DNA of 64,000 bases. It comes from an uncultured Lachnospiraceae bacterium (GTDB lineage: Bacteria; Bacillota; Clostridia; Lachnospirales; Lachnospiraceae). Within the stretch, counting starts at the first letter, position 1; every line of letters starts with the position of its first letter. Below, in pieces: positions 48,131-56,816 of this stretch. A program made the translations under genes and the position numbers. The notes beneath the pieces are model-generated. The model ran no database searches and was not told where the DNA came from. It was given only the letters and a program-made list of their open reading frames with translations. The stretch spans positions 1 through 64,000 of the forward strand of contig CACZBF010000004.1 of assembly GCA_902779355.1 (NCBI GenBank), given 5' to 3'.

Positions 48131-48401
48131 ATATGGATGAGATATGTGTCATCCTTTATTTTGAATATTCAGCACAATGATTTTTTATCGCTGGGTCTTT
48201 TTGACAGCAGAACGTCCGTTCGCTTTGAGTGAAAAAGTAATTGCAAGTTAGTAAAAACGCCCATTTTCTTCGCAAGACTAATTTCGGGTTTGCATGTCAC
48301 CCTATGTATTATGCATCTTATCGCACCGTCTATTGATGCCATATAAATTCTTTTCTATATTTAAGGAAACGGGAGAAAGGAAAAAAGGTTGGAAAAAGCA
48401 T
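48131..48401. other. Noncoding stretch before the pseudogene
   Basis: Together with 47958-48093 this makes about 440 nt without a credible gene. Apart from the terminator and repeats listed separately I see no structured RNA or well-formed promoter. Open frames here lack ribosome sites and family resemblance. Confidence 0.5.
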
Positions 48402-48920
48402 ATGGATGGGATGAAGGCAAAGCAGCTGGAGATCAGGGAACTGAAGAACAGGATAAAAGGATGCTACACCGGAAAGAACATCGGCGGAACGTTTCTTTTG
48501 GTGAAGATACGGATTGTATCTGTGCAAGCTTGTGCAGCACCCTTGGGATTCTGCTTGGTGAAGATCTGATCCCGGCAAAATGGAAGGATCCGCTGAACGA
48601 TAAAATATCCACCTGTTGTATCAAAAACACCAGTATCGGTTTGTGGATCCCGGATACGGCAACGGAGCTTACCGAACGGATCCTGCGTGATATCCCGCTG
48701 ATCTTAGACCAGGACTTATGCAATATCTTCGGCGAAAACGGGATGACGTTTCCATCCTGTCAAACGGGGAGGTGAAACTTCCGTTAAACAACTTAAGCGG
48801 CGCGTATGCAAAGGCCGACATTTCCTTTGTTGTAAACAACAGTATGCAGGGCAGTATCGATATTATGATCGGAGTCGGCCTTATTGGAAGGCATTCGCAA
48901 GGGGCCATAAAAATCACTTT
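48402..48920 (+). pseudogene. Decayed ADP-ribosylglycohydrolase family gene
   Basis: Three fragments in different frames. Fragment 1 (48402 to about 48495) reads the family N-terminus, LKNRIKGCYTGKNIGGT. Near 48495 the frame and the protein jump: fragment 2 (about 48500-48775) reads the C-terminal part of the hydrolase domain, GEDTDCICASLCSTLGILLG then IPAKWKDPLNDKI and NNT-like CIKNTS. Several hundred residues between them are missing. Fragment 3 (about 48740-48900) continues in another frame (DDVSILSNGEVKL ... AKADISFVVNNS). Intact relatives often sit in sugar ABC operons, as the next genes suggest. A deletion plus a frameshift explains the pattern. Confidence 0.72.
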
Positions 48921-48938
48921 ATTTCAGGAGGCGACGGG

Positions 48939-49775
48939 ATGCAGACGAAGAAATATGAATTAAATGAAAGGGCATATCTGACATCGTACATATATGATGA
49001 TTATCGGGTCGATGCACCTCCGGCGGCGAAACCTGCTGTGATCATCTGTCCCGGAGGCGGATGGATAACGCTCTCGGAGCGTGAGGGGGAACCGATCGCG
49101 ATCGAATTTGCCAAGCGCGGATATATCGCATTTGTTCTTCACTATTCCGTTTCGGATGAGCCTGTCACTCCTGGAGATTTCGGGCTGATCCACCGGGCGA
49201 TGGAGGAAATGGAAACGTCCTACGGAATCCTATGCGATTTGGCAAAAGAGCAGGTTGCAGAGCCACGACAGATCTCGGTGTTGGGTTTCTCCGCAGGCGG
49301 ACAATTGGCAGCTCTTTTTGCGGCAAAACATCCGGAGTTGTTTTCGTGTATCCTTTGTTATCCGCTTTTGGATATTGCGGATGAAATTCGTTTTGTATCC
49401 TCATCCATGTGTTTGAAGGAAAACCGGGAGATCATGGAAAAATGTTTTTCGGTGATCGGGGTAAGCGCGGAGCGCGAAAAAGACTGGTCTTCGATCGATC
49501 CGATCGAGCAGATCACGCCGGATATGCCGAGGACATTTATCTGGCACGGCGCTACGGATGATCTTGTCAGGGTGACCGGAAGTCTGAACTATGCCAGAAA
49601 ACTGCTGAAGAGCAGCGCCAGGACAGAACTGCATATCTATGATAATTGCGGACACGGGATCTCCCTTGGCACACGGGAAACAGCAGCTGTCGAAAAAGAG
49701 ATCAACCGTTACGGAACTGTGTGGTTTGCGCAGCTGTTAAGATGGATGGAGGAACTTGAAAATGAAAAAAAGTAA
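48939..49775 (+). CDS. Alpha/beta hydrolase, carbohydrate-esterase-like
   Basis: 278 aa, start preceded by CAGGAGG. Oxyanion segment CPGGGW (about residues 37-42), nucleophile motif GFSAGG (serine about 115), acid in HGATDDLV and His in NCGHGIS form a complete triad. It is closest in look to the acetyl-xylan-esterase/BD-FAE type acting on substituted sugars; no signal peptide, so it is cytoplasmic. The end overlaps the first permease start by 14 nt, linking it to sugar uptake. Confidence 0.85.
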   Translation: MQTKKYELNERAYLTSYIYDDYRVDAPPAAKPAVIICPGGGWITLSEREGEPIAIEFAKRGYIAFVLHYSVSDEPVTPGDFGLIHRAMEEMETSYGILCDLAKEQVAEPRQISVLGFSAGGQLAALFAAKHPELFSCILCYPLLDIADEIRFVSSSMCLKENREIMEKCFSVIGVSAEREKDWSSIDPIEQITPDMPRTFIWHGATDDLVRVTGSLNYARKLLKSSARTELHIYDNCGHGISLGTRETAAVEKEINRYGTVWFAQLLRWMEELENEKK

Positions 49776-50652
49776 ATGGGGAATCCTGTTCATCTCTCCC
49801 TATCTCATTATCTATGTGATATTTACGGCGCTGCCGATCGTCATCTCTTTATATAAATCTTTTTTTGTGAATTACTGGAAAGGTCTGGAGGAAGTAGGTC
49901 CTACCTTTTGCGGACTGGAGAATTATGTCACGCTTTTGACCGACAAAAGTATCTATACCTACCTTTCCAATACAGCGATCATGTGGATCCTTGGATTTGC
50001 GCCGCAGATCATCCTGTCGATCACGCTCGCAGCCTGGTTCAGCAATCACAGACTCGGTCTTAAGGGGATTCAGTTTTTTAAGACGGTGATCTATTTTCCG
50101 AATCTGATCATAGCCGCATCGTTTGCATCGCTGTTTTTCTCGCTTTTTGCAGACACCGGGCCGGTGAACTCGTTTCTGATGAATGTGGGAATCCTCCGGG
50201 AACCGTTCCATTTCTTTTCAAATACCTGGTCGGCAAGAGGACTGGTTGCATTTATGAACTGCACGATGTGGTTCGGAAATACGACACTTCTTTTGCTTGC
50301 CGGAATGCTCGGGATCGACCCGGCGATCCGCGAGGCTGCCGAGGTGGATGGCGCGAGTCCGTGGCAGGTATTTACAAGGATCACATTGCCGCTGATCCGG
50401 CCGATCCTTTTGTATGTCGTGATCACCTCTTTGATCGGCGGGATCCAGATGTTTGATGTGCCGCAGATCCTGACAAAGGGAACCGGCGATCCGAATCGTT
50501 CTACCATGACGATCCTGATGTACTTGAATAAACACATGTTCAGTAAGAATTACGGCGTATCCGGAGCACTTTCGGTGATCCTCTTTCTGGTGACGGCGGT
50601 CCTTTCCCTGCTCGTGTTCCGGGTGAGCTTCCGGACGGAAGAGAGGAGGTGA
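49762..50652 (+). CDS. Carbohydrate ABC transporter permease (MalF/UgpA type)
   Basis: 296 aa, six TM segments. I chose the ATG at 49762, preceded by GGAGG, over a TTG two codons earlier. The EAA loop that contacts the ATPase reads EAAEVDGASPWQVFTRITLP (about residues 189-208). It overlaps the esterase gene by 14 nt and precedes the second permease by 5 nt. The usual upstream solute-binding protein is absent, and no ATPase is encoded; Firmicutes commonly use a shared MsmX-type ATPase. Confidence 0.92.
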   Translation: MKKSKWGILFISPYLIIYVIFTALPIVISLYKSFFVNYWKGLEEVGPTFCGLENYVTLLTDKSIYTYLSNTAIMWILGFAPQIILSITLAAWFSNHRLGLKGIQFFKTVIYFPNLIIAASFASLFFSLFADTGPVNSFLMNVGILREPFHFFSNTWSARGLVAFMNCTMWFGNTTLLLLAGMLGIDPAIREAAEVDGASPWQVFTRITLPLIRPILLYVVITSLIGGIQMFDVPQILTKGTGDPNRSTMTILMYLNKHMFSKNYGVSGALSVILFLVTAVLSLLVFRVSFRTEERR

Positions 50653-50657
50653 CCGGG

Positions 50658-51488
50658 ATGAAACGAACGATAAAAAAGATCCTGATCTATGTTGTCCTTG
50701 CCATCGTCTCTTTCCTTTGCATTTTCTGGTTCTATGAGCTTTTTATCAATGCGACCAGATCAAACGGGGAATTGGCAAGCGGATTTTCCTTCCTGCCGGG
50801 AACGGCACTTGTAAAAAACTGGAACAGCATGCTGCATTGCGCGCTTCCTGTTATGAGCAGTATGAAAAACAGCCTGATCATCGCACTTGCTTCGTCTTTT
50901 CTATGCAGCTATTTTTCGATCATGACGGCGTATGGCATTCATGCATTCTGTTTCAAAGGGAAAAAACTTTTTTATACCATCATGATCGGCTTTATGATGA
51001 TCCCGAGGCAGGTGACTGTGCTGGGATTCGTAAGCATGGTGGATAAGATGCATCTTATGGATTCGTTCCTTCCGCTGATCCTGCCGGAAATTGCATGCCC
51101 AATCGTCTTCTACTATATGATAAAATATATGGAGAGTACGCTTCCGATGTCACTTCTGGAAGCGGCCAGGATTGACGGTGCTTCCGAGTTTTATGTGTTT
51201 AACCGGATCGTGCTGCCTTTGATGATGCCGGCGTTTGCGGTACAGATGATCTTTAAATTTGTCGAGTCATGGAACAATTTTTTCATTCCGGCACTGATCC
51301 TGCACGATGACACGAATAAAACCATACCGATCGTGATCTCGCTCCTCCGGAGCGCGAACTTTGCGGATTCTGACAATGGTCTTATTTACATGGTAATCGC
51401 TTTTTCAATCCTGCCTTCAGTCATTATTTATCTGTTTTTATCCAGAAAGATCATCAGCGGTCTTACAAGCGGAGGAATGAAAGGTTGA
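50658..51488 (+). CDS. Carbohydrate ABC transporter permease (MalG/UgpE type)
   Basis: 276 aa from the ATG at 50658 (GAGGAGG upstream); an in-frame GTG three codons earlier overlaps the previous stop. Six TM segments; EAA loop EAARIDGASEFYVFNRIVLP (about residues 168-187). It is the inner partner of the MalF-type permease. The LytTR gene starts on its stop (TGATG). Confidence 0.92.
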   Translation: MKRTIKKILIYVVLAIVSFLCIFWFYELFINATRSNGELASGFSFLPGTALVKNWNSMLHCALPVMSSMKNSLIIALASSFLCSYFSIMTAYGIHAFCFKGKKLFYTIMIGFMMIPRQVTVLGFVSMVDKMHLMDSFLPLILPEIACPIVFYYMIKYMESTLPMSLLEAARIDGASEFYVFNRIVLPLMMPAFAVQMIFKFVESWNNFFIPALILHDDTNKTIPIVISLLRSANFADSDNGLIYMVIAFSILPSVIIYLFLSRKIISGLTSGGMKG

Positions 51489-51928
51489 TGAAGATCAATA
51501 TCCACATCATCGATGACCAAAAGGAGGAAACGATCGACATCTTCTGCCACGAAGAAAGCAAAGAAAGAATGCTGGAGATCGCACGGGAGTTTTCCGATGG
51601 CAGTCAGAGAATCACCTGTAAGAAAAATGACAAGACGTATCGGATCCGGCTTGATGAGGTCTTTTATATCGAAACGGTGGATGAGCATTTGTTTATTTAC
51701 TGTGAAAATGATGTTTATGAAAACAGGATGCGGCTGTATGAAGCGGAACAGTTGTGCATGGATACACTGTTTTTTAAGGCCTCCAAATCGATGCTCATCA
51801 ACATAAAAAAGATAGAAAATATGAAGCCATCACTTTCCGGCCGTTTTGAGATCACCATGATAAACGGAGAAAAACTTCTGGTGTCACGCAAATATGTTGC
51901 TGATCTGAAGAAAAAGATGAGTTTATAG
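51488..51928 (+). CDS. LytTR DNA-binding domain regulator
   Basis: 146 aa. N-terminal ~45 residues are a short leader domain; residues ~45-146 form the LytTR domain (YRIRLDEVFYIETVDEHLFIYC ... FKASKSMLINIKKIENM). There is no receiver domain, as usual for the LytTR proteins paired with DUF3021 membrane proteins. It starts on the permease stop codon, so it is the fourth gene of the string. The pair probably forms a LytTR regulatory system in which the membrane protein inhibits the regulator (established for related pairs in streptococci). Confidence 0.88.
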   Translation: MKINIHIIDDQKEETIDIFCHEESKERMLEIAREFSDGSQRITCKKNDKTYRIRLDEVFYIETVDEHLFIYCENDVYENRMRLYEAEQLCMDTLFFKASKSMLINIKKIENMKPSLSGRFEITMINGEKLLVSRKYVADLKKKMSL

Positions 51929-51941
51929 GAGCAAATGCAAA

Positions 51942-52355
51942 ATGAAACAGGAAATCGGAAATGTTCTCAGAAGATTTGTCAATATCTGTGGCTGTACATT
52001 CATCATCATGCTGATACTTGGGCCGTTGTTTCACGTCATAGACGGCATCAATAATATGCAGATCGGATTCATCACGATCTGTTGCGCCGCAGCAGCGCTT
52101 TCCAGTCTGGTATTTCTATCACCGAAAGAACTTCACGGCGCCGCCTGGTGGGGACGCGAGCTGCTTTGCATAGCGATCAATATGGCGATCACTTTGCCGC
52201 TTACACATTATGCCGGACTTTGGCGATCCACAGCCGGAATGGTTATTGTTGTGCTTGTTGTCTTAGTACTGGCGTTCGGAAATCATCTGATCGAATTTCT
52301 CTTTGATATGCGGACTGCGAATCAGATCAACAAAAAGATCCGGGAACTAAGATGA
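51942..52355 (+). CDS. DUF3021 membrane protein
   Basis: 137 aa, four hydrophobic segments (about residues 15-35, 42-60, 76-92 and 98-118) with a polar C-terminal helix (FDMRTANQINKKIREL). This matches DUF3021, the usual partner of a stand-alone LytTR regulator. It starts 13 nt after the LytTR gene with a modest ribosome site (GGAGC). Confidence 0.85.
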   Translation: MKQEIGNVLRRFVNICGCTFIIMLILGPLFHVIDGINNMQIGFITICCAAAALSSLVFLSPKELHGAAWWGRELLCIAINMAITLPLTHYAGLWRSTAGMVIVVLVVLVLAFGNHLIEFLFDMRTANQINKKIRELR

Positions 52356-52443
52356 TCCTTGAACATGAATATTCTCCAATTGTGGAAGTCAGAATGATAC
52401 GAAAGAATGAATAAGACTCTTGGATAAAGGAGAAAATAGAACA

Positions 52444-53292
52444 ATGCTGGTAAATATGAATGAAATTCTCCTTCCTGCAAAGGAGGGAAAGTATGGTGTC
52501 GGTTTCTTCAACGCTGTCAATGTGGAGATGGCCAGAGCCGTCATTGAAACGGCAGAGGAACTACATGCGCCGGTGATAGTAGGCACGGCAGAAGTGCTGC
52601 TGCCTGCCATGTCTCTTAAGAATGTGGCGGATTATCTGGTGCCCATGGCACAGCGGGCCAGTGTTCCGGTGTGCGTGCATTATGATCACGGACTGACGTT
52701 TGAGAAGTGCATGGAGGCGCTGAAACTGGGGTTCACCTCTGTGATGTATGACTGCTCAACTGCAGACTTTGAAACCAATGTGGATCAGGTGTCCGGGATG
52801 GTAAAAATCTGCCATGCAATGGGTGCCACCGTCGAAGGGGAACTTGGTCATGTGGGCGATAACGAAGGAACAGGAAAGCTGGAAAAACCAAGCGATTATT
52901 ATACCGATCCCGAGATTGCGCAGGATTATGCCACTCGCACAGGAATTGATGCACTTGCGGTGGCAGTTGGGAATGCGCATGGAGATTACAAGTTTCCGCC
53001 AAAACTGGATTTTGAAAGAATCGAATCAATTGCTGCGAAGACTGGGATTCCGCTTGTGCTTCACGTTGGGAGCGGCCTGGCGGATGAGGATTTCCGGTTC
53101 GCGGTAGAAAAAGGGATATGCAAGGTGAATATCTTTACAGACTTGGACAAGGCCGGGAAAGCAGGCGCTGAACAGGGGCTCAAGGAAGGAGCAAAGACCA
53201 TGATGGGACTGATCCCATATGAGATTGATGCCATGAAAACTGTCGTCAGGGAAAAGATAAGACTGTTTGGGTCGGTTGAAGTTGCAGCCTAA
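52444..53292 (+). CDS. Class II ketose-bisphosphate aldolase, second copy
   Basis: 282 aa from the ATG at 52444 (AAAGGAG upstream); a TTG eight codons earlier precedes the ribosome site. Zinc-site segments HYDHGLTFEKC, EGELGHVGDNEGTG and VGNAHGDYKF are present, but the late glycine loop is HVGSG where the housekeeping enzyme has HGGSG. It resembles tagatose- or other ketose-bisphosphate aldolases (GatY/KbaY group) more than the first Fba. Position after the sugar operon suggests it processes the imported sugar; the exact substrate is unknown. Confidence 0.86.
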   Translation: MLVNMNEILLPAKEGKYGVGFFNAVNVEMARAVIETAEELHAPVIVGTAEVLLPAMSLKNVADYLVPMAQRASVPVCVHYDHGLTFEKCMEALKLGFTSVMYDCSTADFETNVDQVSGMVKICHAMGATVEGELGHVGDNEGTGKLEKPSDYYTDPEIAQDYATRTGIDALAVAVGNAHGDYKFPPKLDFERIESIAAKTGIPLVLHVGSGLADEDFRFAVEKGICKVNIFTDLDKAGKAGAEQGLKEGAKTMMGLIPYEIDAMKTVVREKIRLFGSVEVAA

Positions 53293-53348
53293 TGAATGAG
53301 TATGGGAGGACGGGAAGCGTAAAGTAAGTAGCATCCAAAGGAGTTGAC

Positions 53349-53750
53349 ATGGCAATGGAATTTAAAAAAGGAAGTGGCTGGAAAGCCTGCTATGATGAGG
53401 AACGAAATCTCTATAGCGCGGAACGCAGTGGACCCGGATACTATCATCTATATGAGATTACGTCGGAGATGTATGATGCTTTGCAGGATGATATGAGTGA
53501 CATGGATTCATATCACGTGATCATGGATGCGCGGCACCTTTACATGGATGTCGATGATCGTTGCGGTCCGCCGTATACTGTTGTATTAGATGAAGACTAT
53601 AAAAAACTGTGCCCGTGGGCAAATGTGGTTTCAAGTGGCAAGGTTTGGCCGGATGAATTGACAGATGCGGCAGTAGAGATTTTTGAGTCGGAAAAAGACA
53701 ACCGGGCGCAACGTCGTAAAAAGCGTGAAGAGCGGGAGAAAACGAAATGA
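53349..53750 (+). CDS. Hypothetical protein, 133 aa
   Basis: Soluble protein with AAAGGAG at the right distance. Rich in Asp, Tyr and Trp in the first 110 residues (GPGYYHLYEITSEMYDAL ... CPWANVVSSGKVWPDEL), ending in a basic tail (RRKKREEREK). I do not recognise it; the tail may bind nucleic acid. It overlaps the VOC gene (ATGA), so the two are coupled. Confidence 0.65.
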   Translation: MAMEFKKGSGWKACYDEERNLYSAERSGPGYYHLYEITSEMYDALQDDMSDMDSYHVIMDARHLYMDVDDRCGPPYTVVLDEDYKKLCPWANVVSSGKVWPDELTDAAVEIFESEKDNRAQRRKKREEREKTK

Positions 53751-54124
53751 TCACCGGATTACACCATATATCATTGAAGTGCGGAACACCTGAAGAATTT
53801 GAAAAGTCAAAAGCATTTTATGTAGATCTTTTAGGATTTAAGAAAGTAAGAGAATGGCCGGACGGGATCATGATCGACTTTGGAAATGGAATGCTTGAGA
53901 TTTTCAGTAACGGAGCTGGCATTAAGGCGAAGGGAGCATTACGCCATGTGGCTTTTGCGACGGATGATGTAGATGAGATAGTGGATAAAGTCAAAAAGGC
54001 GGGATACGAGGTATTCATTGAGCCAAATGATATCGTGATAGAGTCCGAACCGGAATTCCCTGCAAGAATGGCATTCTGTATCGGACCGCTGGGTGAAGAA
54101 ATAGAATTCTTTCAGGAACGATAA
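53747..54124 (+). CDS. VOC-family protein (glyoxalase-like)
   Basis: 125 aa with two beta-alpha-beta-beta-beta modules. Metal-ligand candidates are His6 (LHHISLKC), Glu at EIFSN, His in ALRHVAF and the C-terminal Glu in EEIEFF, which is the glyoxalase I layout. The family covers methylglyoxal detoxification, dioxygenases and antibiotic binding; lactoylglutathione-lyase-like activity is possible but not established. Confidence 0.85.
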   Translation: MITGLHHISLKCGTPEEFEKSKAFYVDLLGFKKVREWPDGIMIDFGNGMLEIFSNGAGIKAKGALRHVAFATDDVDEIVDKVKKAGYEVFIEPNDIVIESEPEFPARMAFCIGPLGEEIEFFQER

Positions 54125-54186
54125 GAAAGAGATTTGAATATAATCGGTGTTTGCAGAGATGATCCGATAGAAGGCTTTCTCGAAAG

Positions 54187-54930
54187 ATGGAAAATAGAGC
54201 TGATTTGAATAAAATAACAATAAAAAAATTGCTGTTGTGTATTTTCACACCTACGGCAATTCTGAGCCTGTGTTATTTAATATTTGGCCATTTCTGGTCG
54301 ATGCCGCTTATTCTGTTATTCTGCATCTTGGGTACTGTGATTCTGGTCCCGATCGAGTTAGGGATTATCCTTTTTGCCAGTAAAAAAGAGTACGGATCTT
54401 ACTCATTGAAAAGCGCATTCACAGGACAGGGCAAGGTATCGGTCTGGAAAACGCTGCTTATTGCGCTTTTTTTCTGTGGTCTGGCCGGTCTATGGTCTGC
54501 ATTTGTTGCTCCTTTAGAAAACAAACTGCTTGAACCACTCAGGCAGGCCCTTCTAAGTCACCTTCCGGTTGGATTTGATTGGCAGAACATTGATTACATA
54601 AAGACATTTCCAGAATCGGTCATTCTGATTACATGTATTTACTACGGGCTCTTCAATGTGATCATAGGACCGGTAACTGAAGAATTATTTTTCAGAGGAT
54701 ATCTGACGTCACATTTCCGAATACAGAATGCTTTTACGCCAATACTGATCACAATCCTGTTTTCGCTTTACCATTTCTGGATTCCGTTTAACAATATTTT
54801 CAGAATTCTGGCATTCGCACCGGTTGCGTATGTTGCATACAAAACCAAAAACATATATATAAGCATATGTTTTCACTGCATGTGCAATCTGTTTTCAGTA
54901 ATCGGATTTGTGATAGCAGTGGTGCGATAA
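54187..54930 (+). CDS. CPBP-family intramembrane metalloprotease
   Basis: 247 aa, about six to eight TM segments. Motif 1 EELFFR (Glu at ~163-164), motif 2 with YHFW and motif 3 with FHCMCN supply the metal ligands of the CPBP (CAAX protease/bacteriocin-processing) family. The region is clearly AT-richer than the housekeeping part. The ribosome site is weak. Such proteases often give self-immunity to peptides or process membrane anchors; no bacteriocin gene was seen nearby. Confidence 0.87.
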   Translation: MENRADLNKITIKKLLLCIFTPTAILSLCYLIFGHFWSMPLILLFCILGTVILVPIELGIILFASKKEYGSYSLKSAFTGQGKVSVWKTLLIALFFCGLAGLWSAFVAPLENKLLEPLRQALLSHLPVGFDWQNIDYIKTFPESVILITCIYYGLFNVIIGPVTEELFFRGYLTSHFRIQNAFTPILITILFSLYHFWIPFNNIFRILAFAPVAYVAYKTKNIYISICFHCMCNLFSVIGFVIAVVR

Positions 54931-55030
54931 ATCATGCTTTCGCGAATAAATTATAAGCTATTTTTTCTGCTCTCCCCTATTCTGCGAAGTAGCTGGAAAT
55001 TCCAATCCTAACAACCCATTGGAATACCCA

Positions 55031-56218
55031 TCACAGCTCATCCATCATTAGAAAGTCTTTCAACTTATAGTGATAGACAGTACTCGTGGAGTAGTCGATG
55101 TCATCGTTCGTTATCAATATCTTCTTCGCCGTGTTATCAAGATTAGCAAAAGCCGCGAATTCCCTACTATATGCTTTTTCTTCAGCAACACTATAGGCTA
55201 CTTGGACCAGGAATATCTTTCCGTTCTTTTCCACACGAAAATCAATTTCCTTACCTTTGTTATCATAGACACTAACCTCATAATCCATGAATAACAATTC
55301 ATTAAGAATGATATTCTCCAAGTTGTGAGTAAGATCGAATCTTGTTCCCATTACTCTGATACTGTTCATGGAAACATCCTCGTCATAGAGCTTATAATAA
55401 TAATTTAACTTTGACTTAGCCTTTGGTGAGTAGAGCGCAACATCCGTTATAACATAAGCTTCTTTCAGATATCCCAGATATTTTATGACAGTCGGAACGG
55501 ATACGGAAACATTCTGGCTTTTCATATAATCAGCAATGGATTTTGCACTGAAGATCCTGGCATTGGAGATTAGAATATAATCCACAATCTTCTCAAATAC
55601 TTCCCTCTTACGGATTTTGTAGCGGTTCTCCAAATCGTTATAAACAATCGTATCATTAAGGTCATTCAGATAGCGCTTCTTAGCATCCATATCTTCCTGC
55701 GCAAGTGATGCCGGGAATCCTCCCCATATAAGATAATCCGTGATGCTGTAATGCTTTCCGCTTTGCTTTGTGTACTCTATGCACTCCTTATATACAAAAG
55801 GTCTTACTCTGAAAGAAACATAGCGCCCGGATAGCTCTTTTGTAAATTCCTTGGAAAGGAGCTTCGAATTACTCCCTGATATAAACACAGAACAGTTATA
55901 AAGTCGCAATGTGCGGCAAGCCTCGTTCCATGCTGTAACATTCTGGATCTCGTCAAGGAATAAGTATAACCTTTCTTCACCTATGCTCTCATTCACATAT
56001 TCAATCAAAGAATCTGCATCCGGTATCTTATTTCTCACAGGTTTTAGATCAAAGTCCAGAAAGAGACAATTTTTGCCTGCAGCCTTAAGTTCAGCCTGAA
56101 CCTGTTCCAATATAACAGATTTCCCGCATCGCCGTACACCTGTGATTATCTTTACAAGATCACTGTCATAGAAGGGGCGTATCTGTTTTATGTAATGCTC
56201 ACGTATTATCATATGCAC
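55031..56218 (-). CDS. AAA ATPase with DUF4143 (AAA_14)
   Basis: 395 aa. Walker A GVRRCGKS (about residues 26-33), Walker B LYLFLDEIQ and the sensor region ISGSNSKLL belong to AAA_14. The C-terminal part, including a HTH-like stretch (SIADYMKSQNVSVSVPTVIKYLGYL) and a nuclease-like core (SVYDNKGKEIDFRVEKNGKIFLVQVAY), is DUF4143. These proteins are common in accessory DNA and have unclear function. A single gene, convergent with CPBP across a 100-nt gap. Promoter region carries a strong inverted repeat. Confidence 0.9.
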   Translation of the reverse strand: MHMIIREHYIKQIRPFYDSDLVKIITGVRRCGKSVILEQVQAELKAAGKNCLFLDFDLKPVRNKIPDADSLIEYVNESIGEERLYLFLDEIQNVTAWNEACRTLRLYNCSVFISGSNSKLLSKEFTKELSGRYVSFRVRPFVYKECIEYTKQSGKHYSITDYLIWGGFPASLAQEDMDAKKRYLNDLNDTIVYNDLENRYKIRKREVFEKIVDYILISNARIFSAKSIADYMKSQNVSVSVPTVIKYLGYLKEAYVITDVALYSPKAKSKLNYYYKLYDEDVSMNSIRVMGTRFDLTHNLENIILNELLFMDYEVSVYDNKGKEIDFRVEKNGKIFLVQVAYSVAEEKAYSREFAAFANLDNTAKKILITNDDIDYSTSTVYHYKLKDFLMMDEL

Positions 56219-56245
56219 CTCTGTCTAAAGCTCGTGGTAAACATA

Positions 56246-56274
56246 ATATTACTTTAAGATTTTTCGACTGTCAA
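56246..56274 (-). promoter_or_regulatory. Promoter of the AAA_14/DUF4143 gene
   Basis: On the minus strand TTGACA (56274-56269), 17-nt spacer, TAATAT (56251-56246), ATG at 56218. An 11-bp inverted repeat brackets it. Confidence 0.6.
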
Positions 56275-56289
56275 TAATATCTTAAAGTA
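56250..56289. promoter_or_regulatory. Inverted-repeat operator candidate
   Basis: TACTTTAAGAT (56250-56260) and ATCTTAAAGTA (56279-56289) are perfect 11-bp inverted repeats. One arm overlaps the -10 edge and spacer of the DUF4143 promoter, and the other lies just upstream of its -35. A third partial copy (TTAAAGTA, 56323-56330) is inside the next plus-strand gene. Auto-regulation by the HTH-containing ATPase is one explanation. Confidence 0.45.
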
Positions 56290-56309
56290 GTAGTTAAAAA
56301 TAACATCGT

Positions 56310-56675
56310 ATGTCTTATTATTTTAAAGTAAATCATGTGTCAATAATCTTCAACGATAATCTGCCTCTTGCATGGGACGGCAAGAATAAGGACTTTACCG
56401 ATGCGCTGGAAGAGATTAACGATCACATTAAAAGTAGCGCGGAACTGGTCATGATCGTATACGGCAATTATACCTTGGAGAAGCTTGACCGTCTGCTGAA
56501 AGGTGTGTTGGATAACGCAGATGAGAATGCTGCCGCCTCTACCGGTGGCGGTGGTTCTACCACAGTCGCCGGAGGTGCTTCCGTCTCCAGACAAGGTGTT
56601 CGTATGTACATAAGTAAGGGGAAAAAGTTGGCAGGCATGATAAAGCATTTCGAACGAGGCGCAGTAGTCGATTAG
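56310..56675 (+). CDS. Hypothetical protein, 121 aa, possibly truncated
   Basis: I do not recognise a family. The N-terminal 80 residues are mixed alpha/beta (SYYFKVNHVSIIFNDNLPLAWDG ... LVMIVYGNYTLEKLDRLLKG). A low-complexity Gly/Ser/Thr/Ala stretch (TGGGGSTTVAGGAS, about residues 80-95) and a basic C-terminal helix follow. No good ribosome site precedes the ATG and the start lies in an AT-rich promoter region. The protein could be a fragment or depend on a distal start. Confidence 0.45.
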   Translation: MSYYFKVNHVSIIFNDNLPLAWDGKNKDFTDALEEINDHIKSSAELVMIVYGNYTLEKLDRLLKGVLDNADENAAASTGGGGSTTVAGGASVSRQGVRMYISKGKKLAGMIKHFERGAVVD

Positions 56676-56816
56676 GCAAAATTTACGGAACACCAACAAT
56701 GCTGGTTTGTCTGGTTTTTTTTATTTTCTTTTCTGTATTCAAGTGATATTATGAAACGGAAAAAAGCGGACGCGGCAAGACATAGGAAGGCGACGCACCT
56801 GATAAACGAGGTTTCG

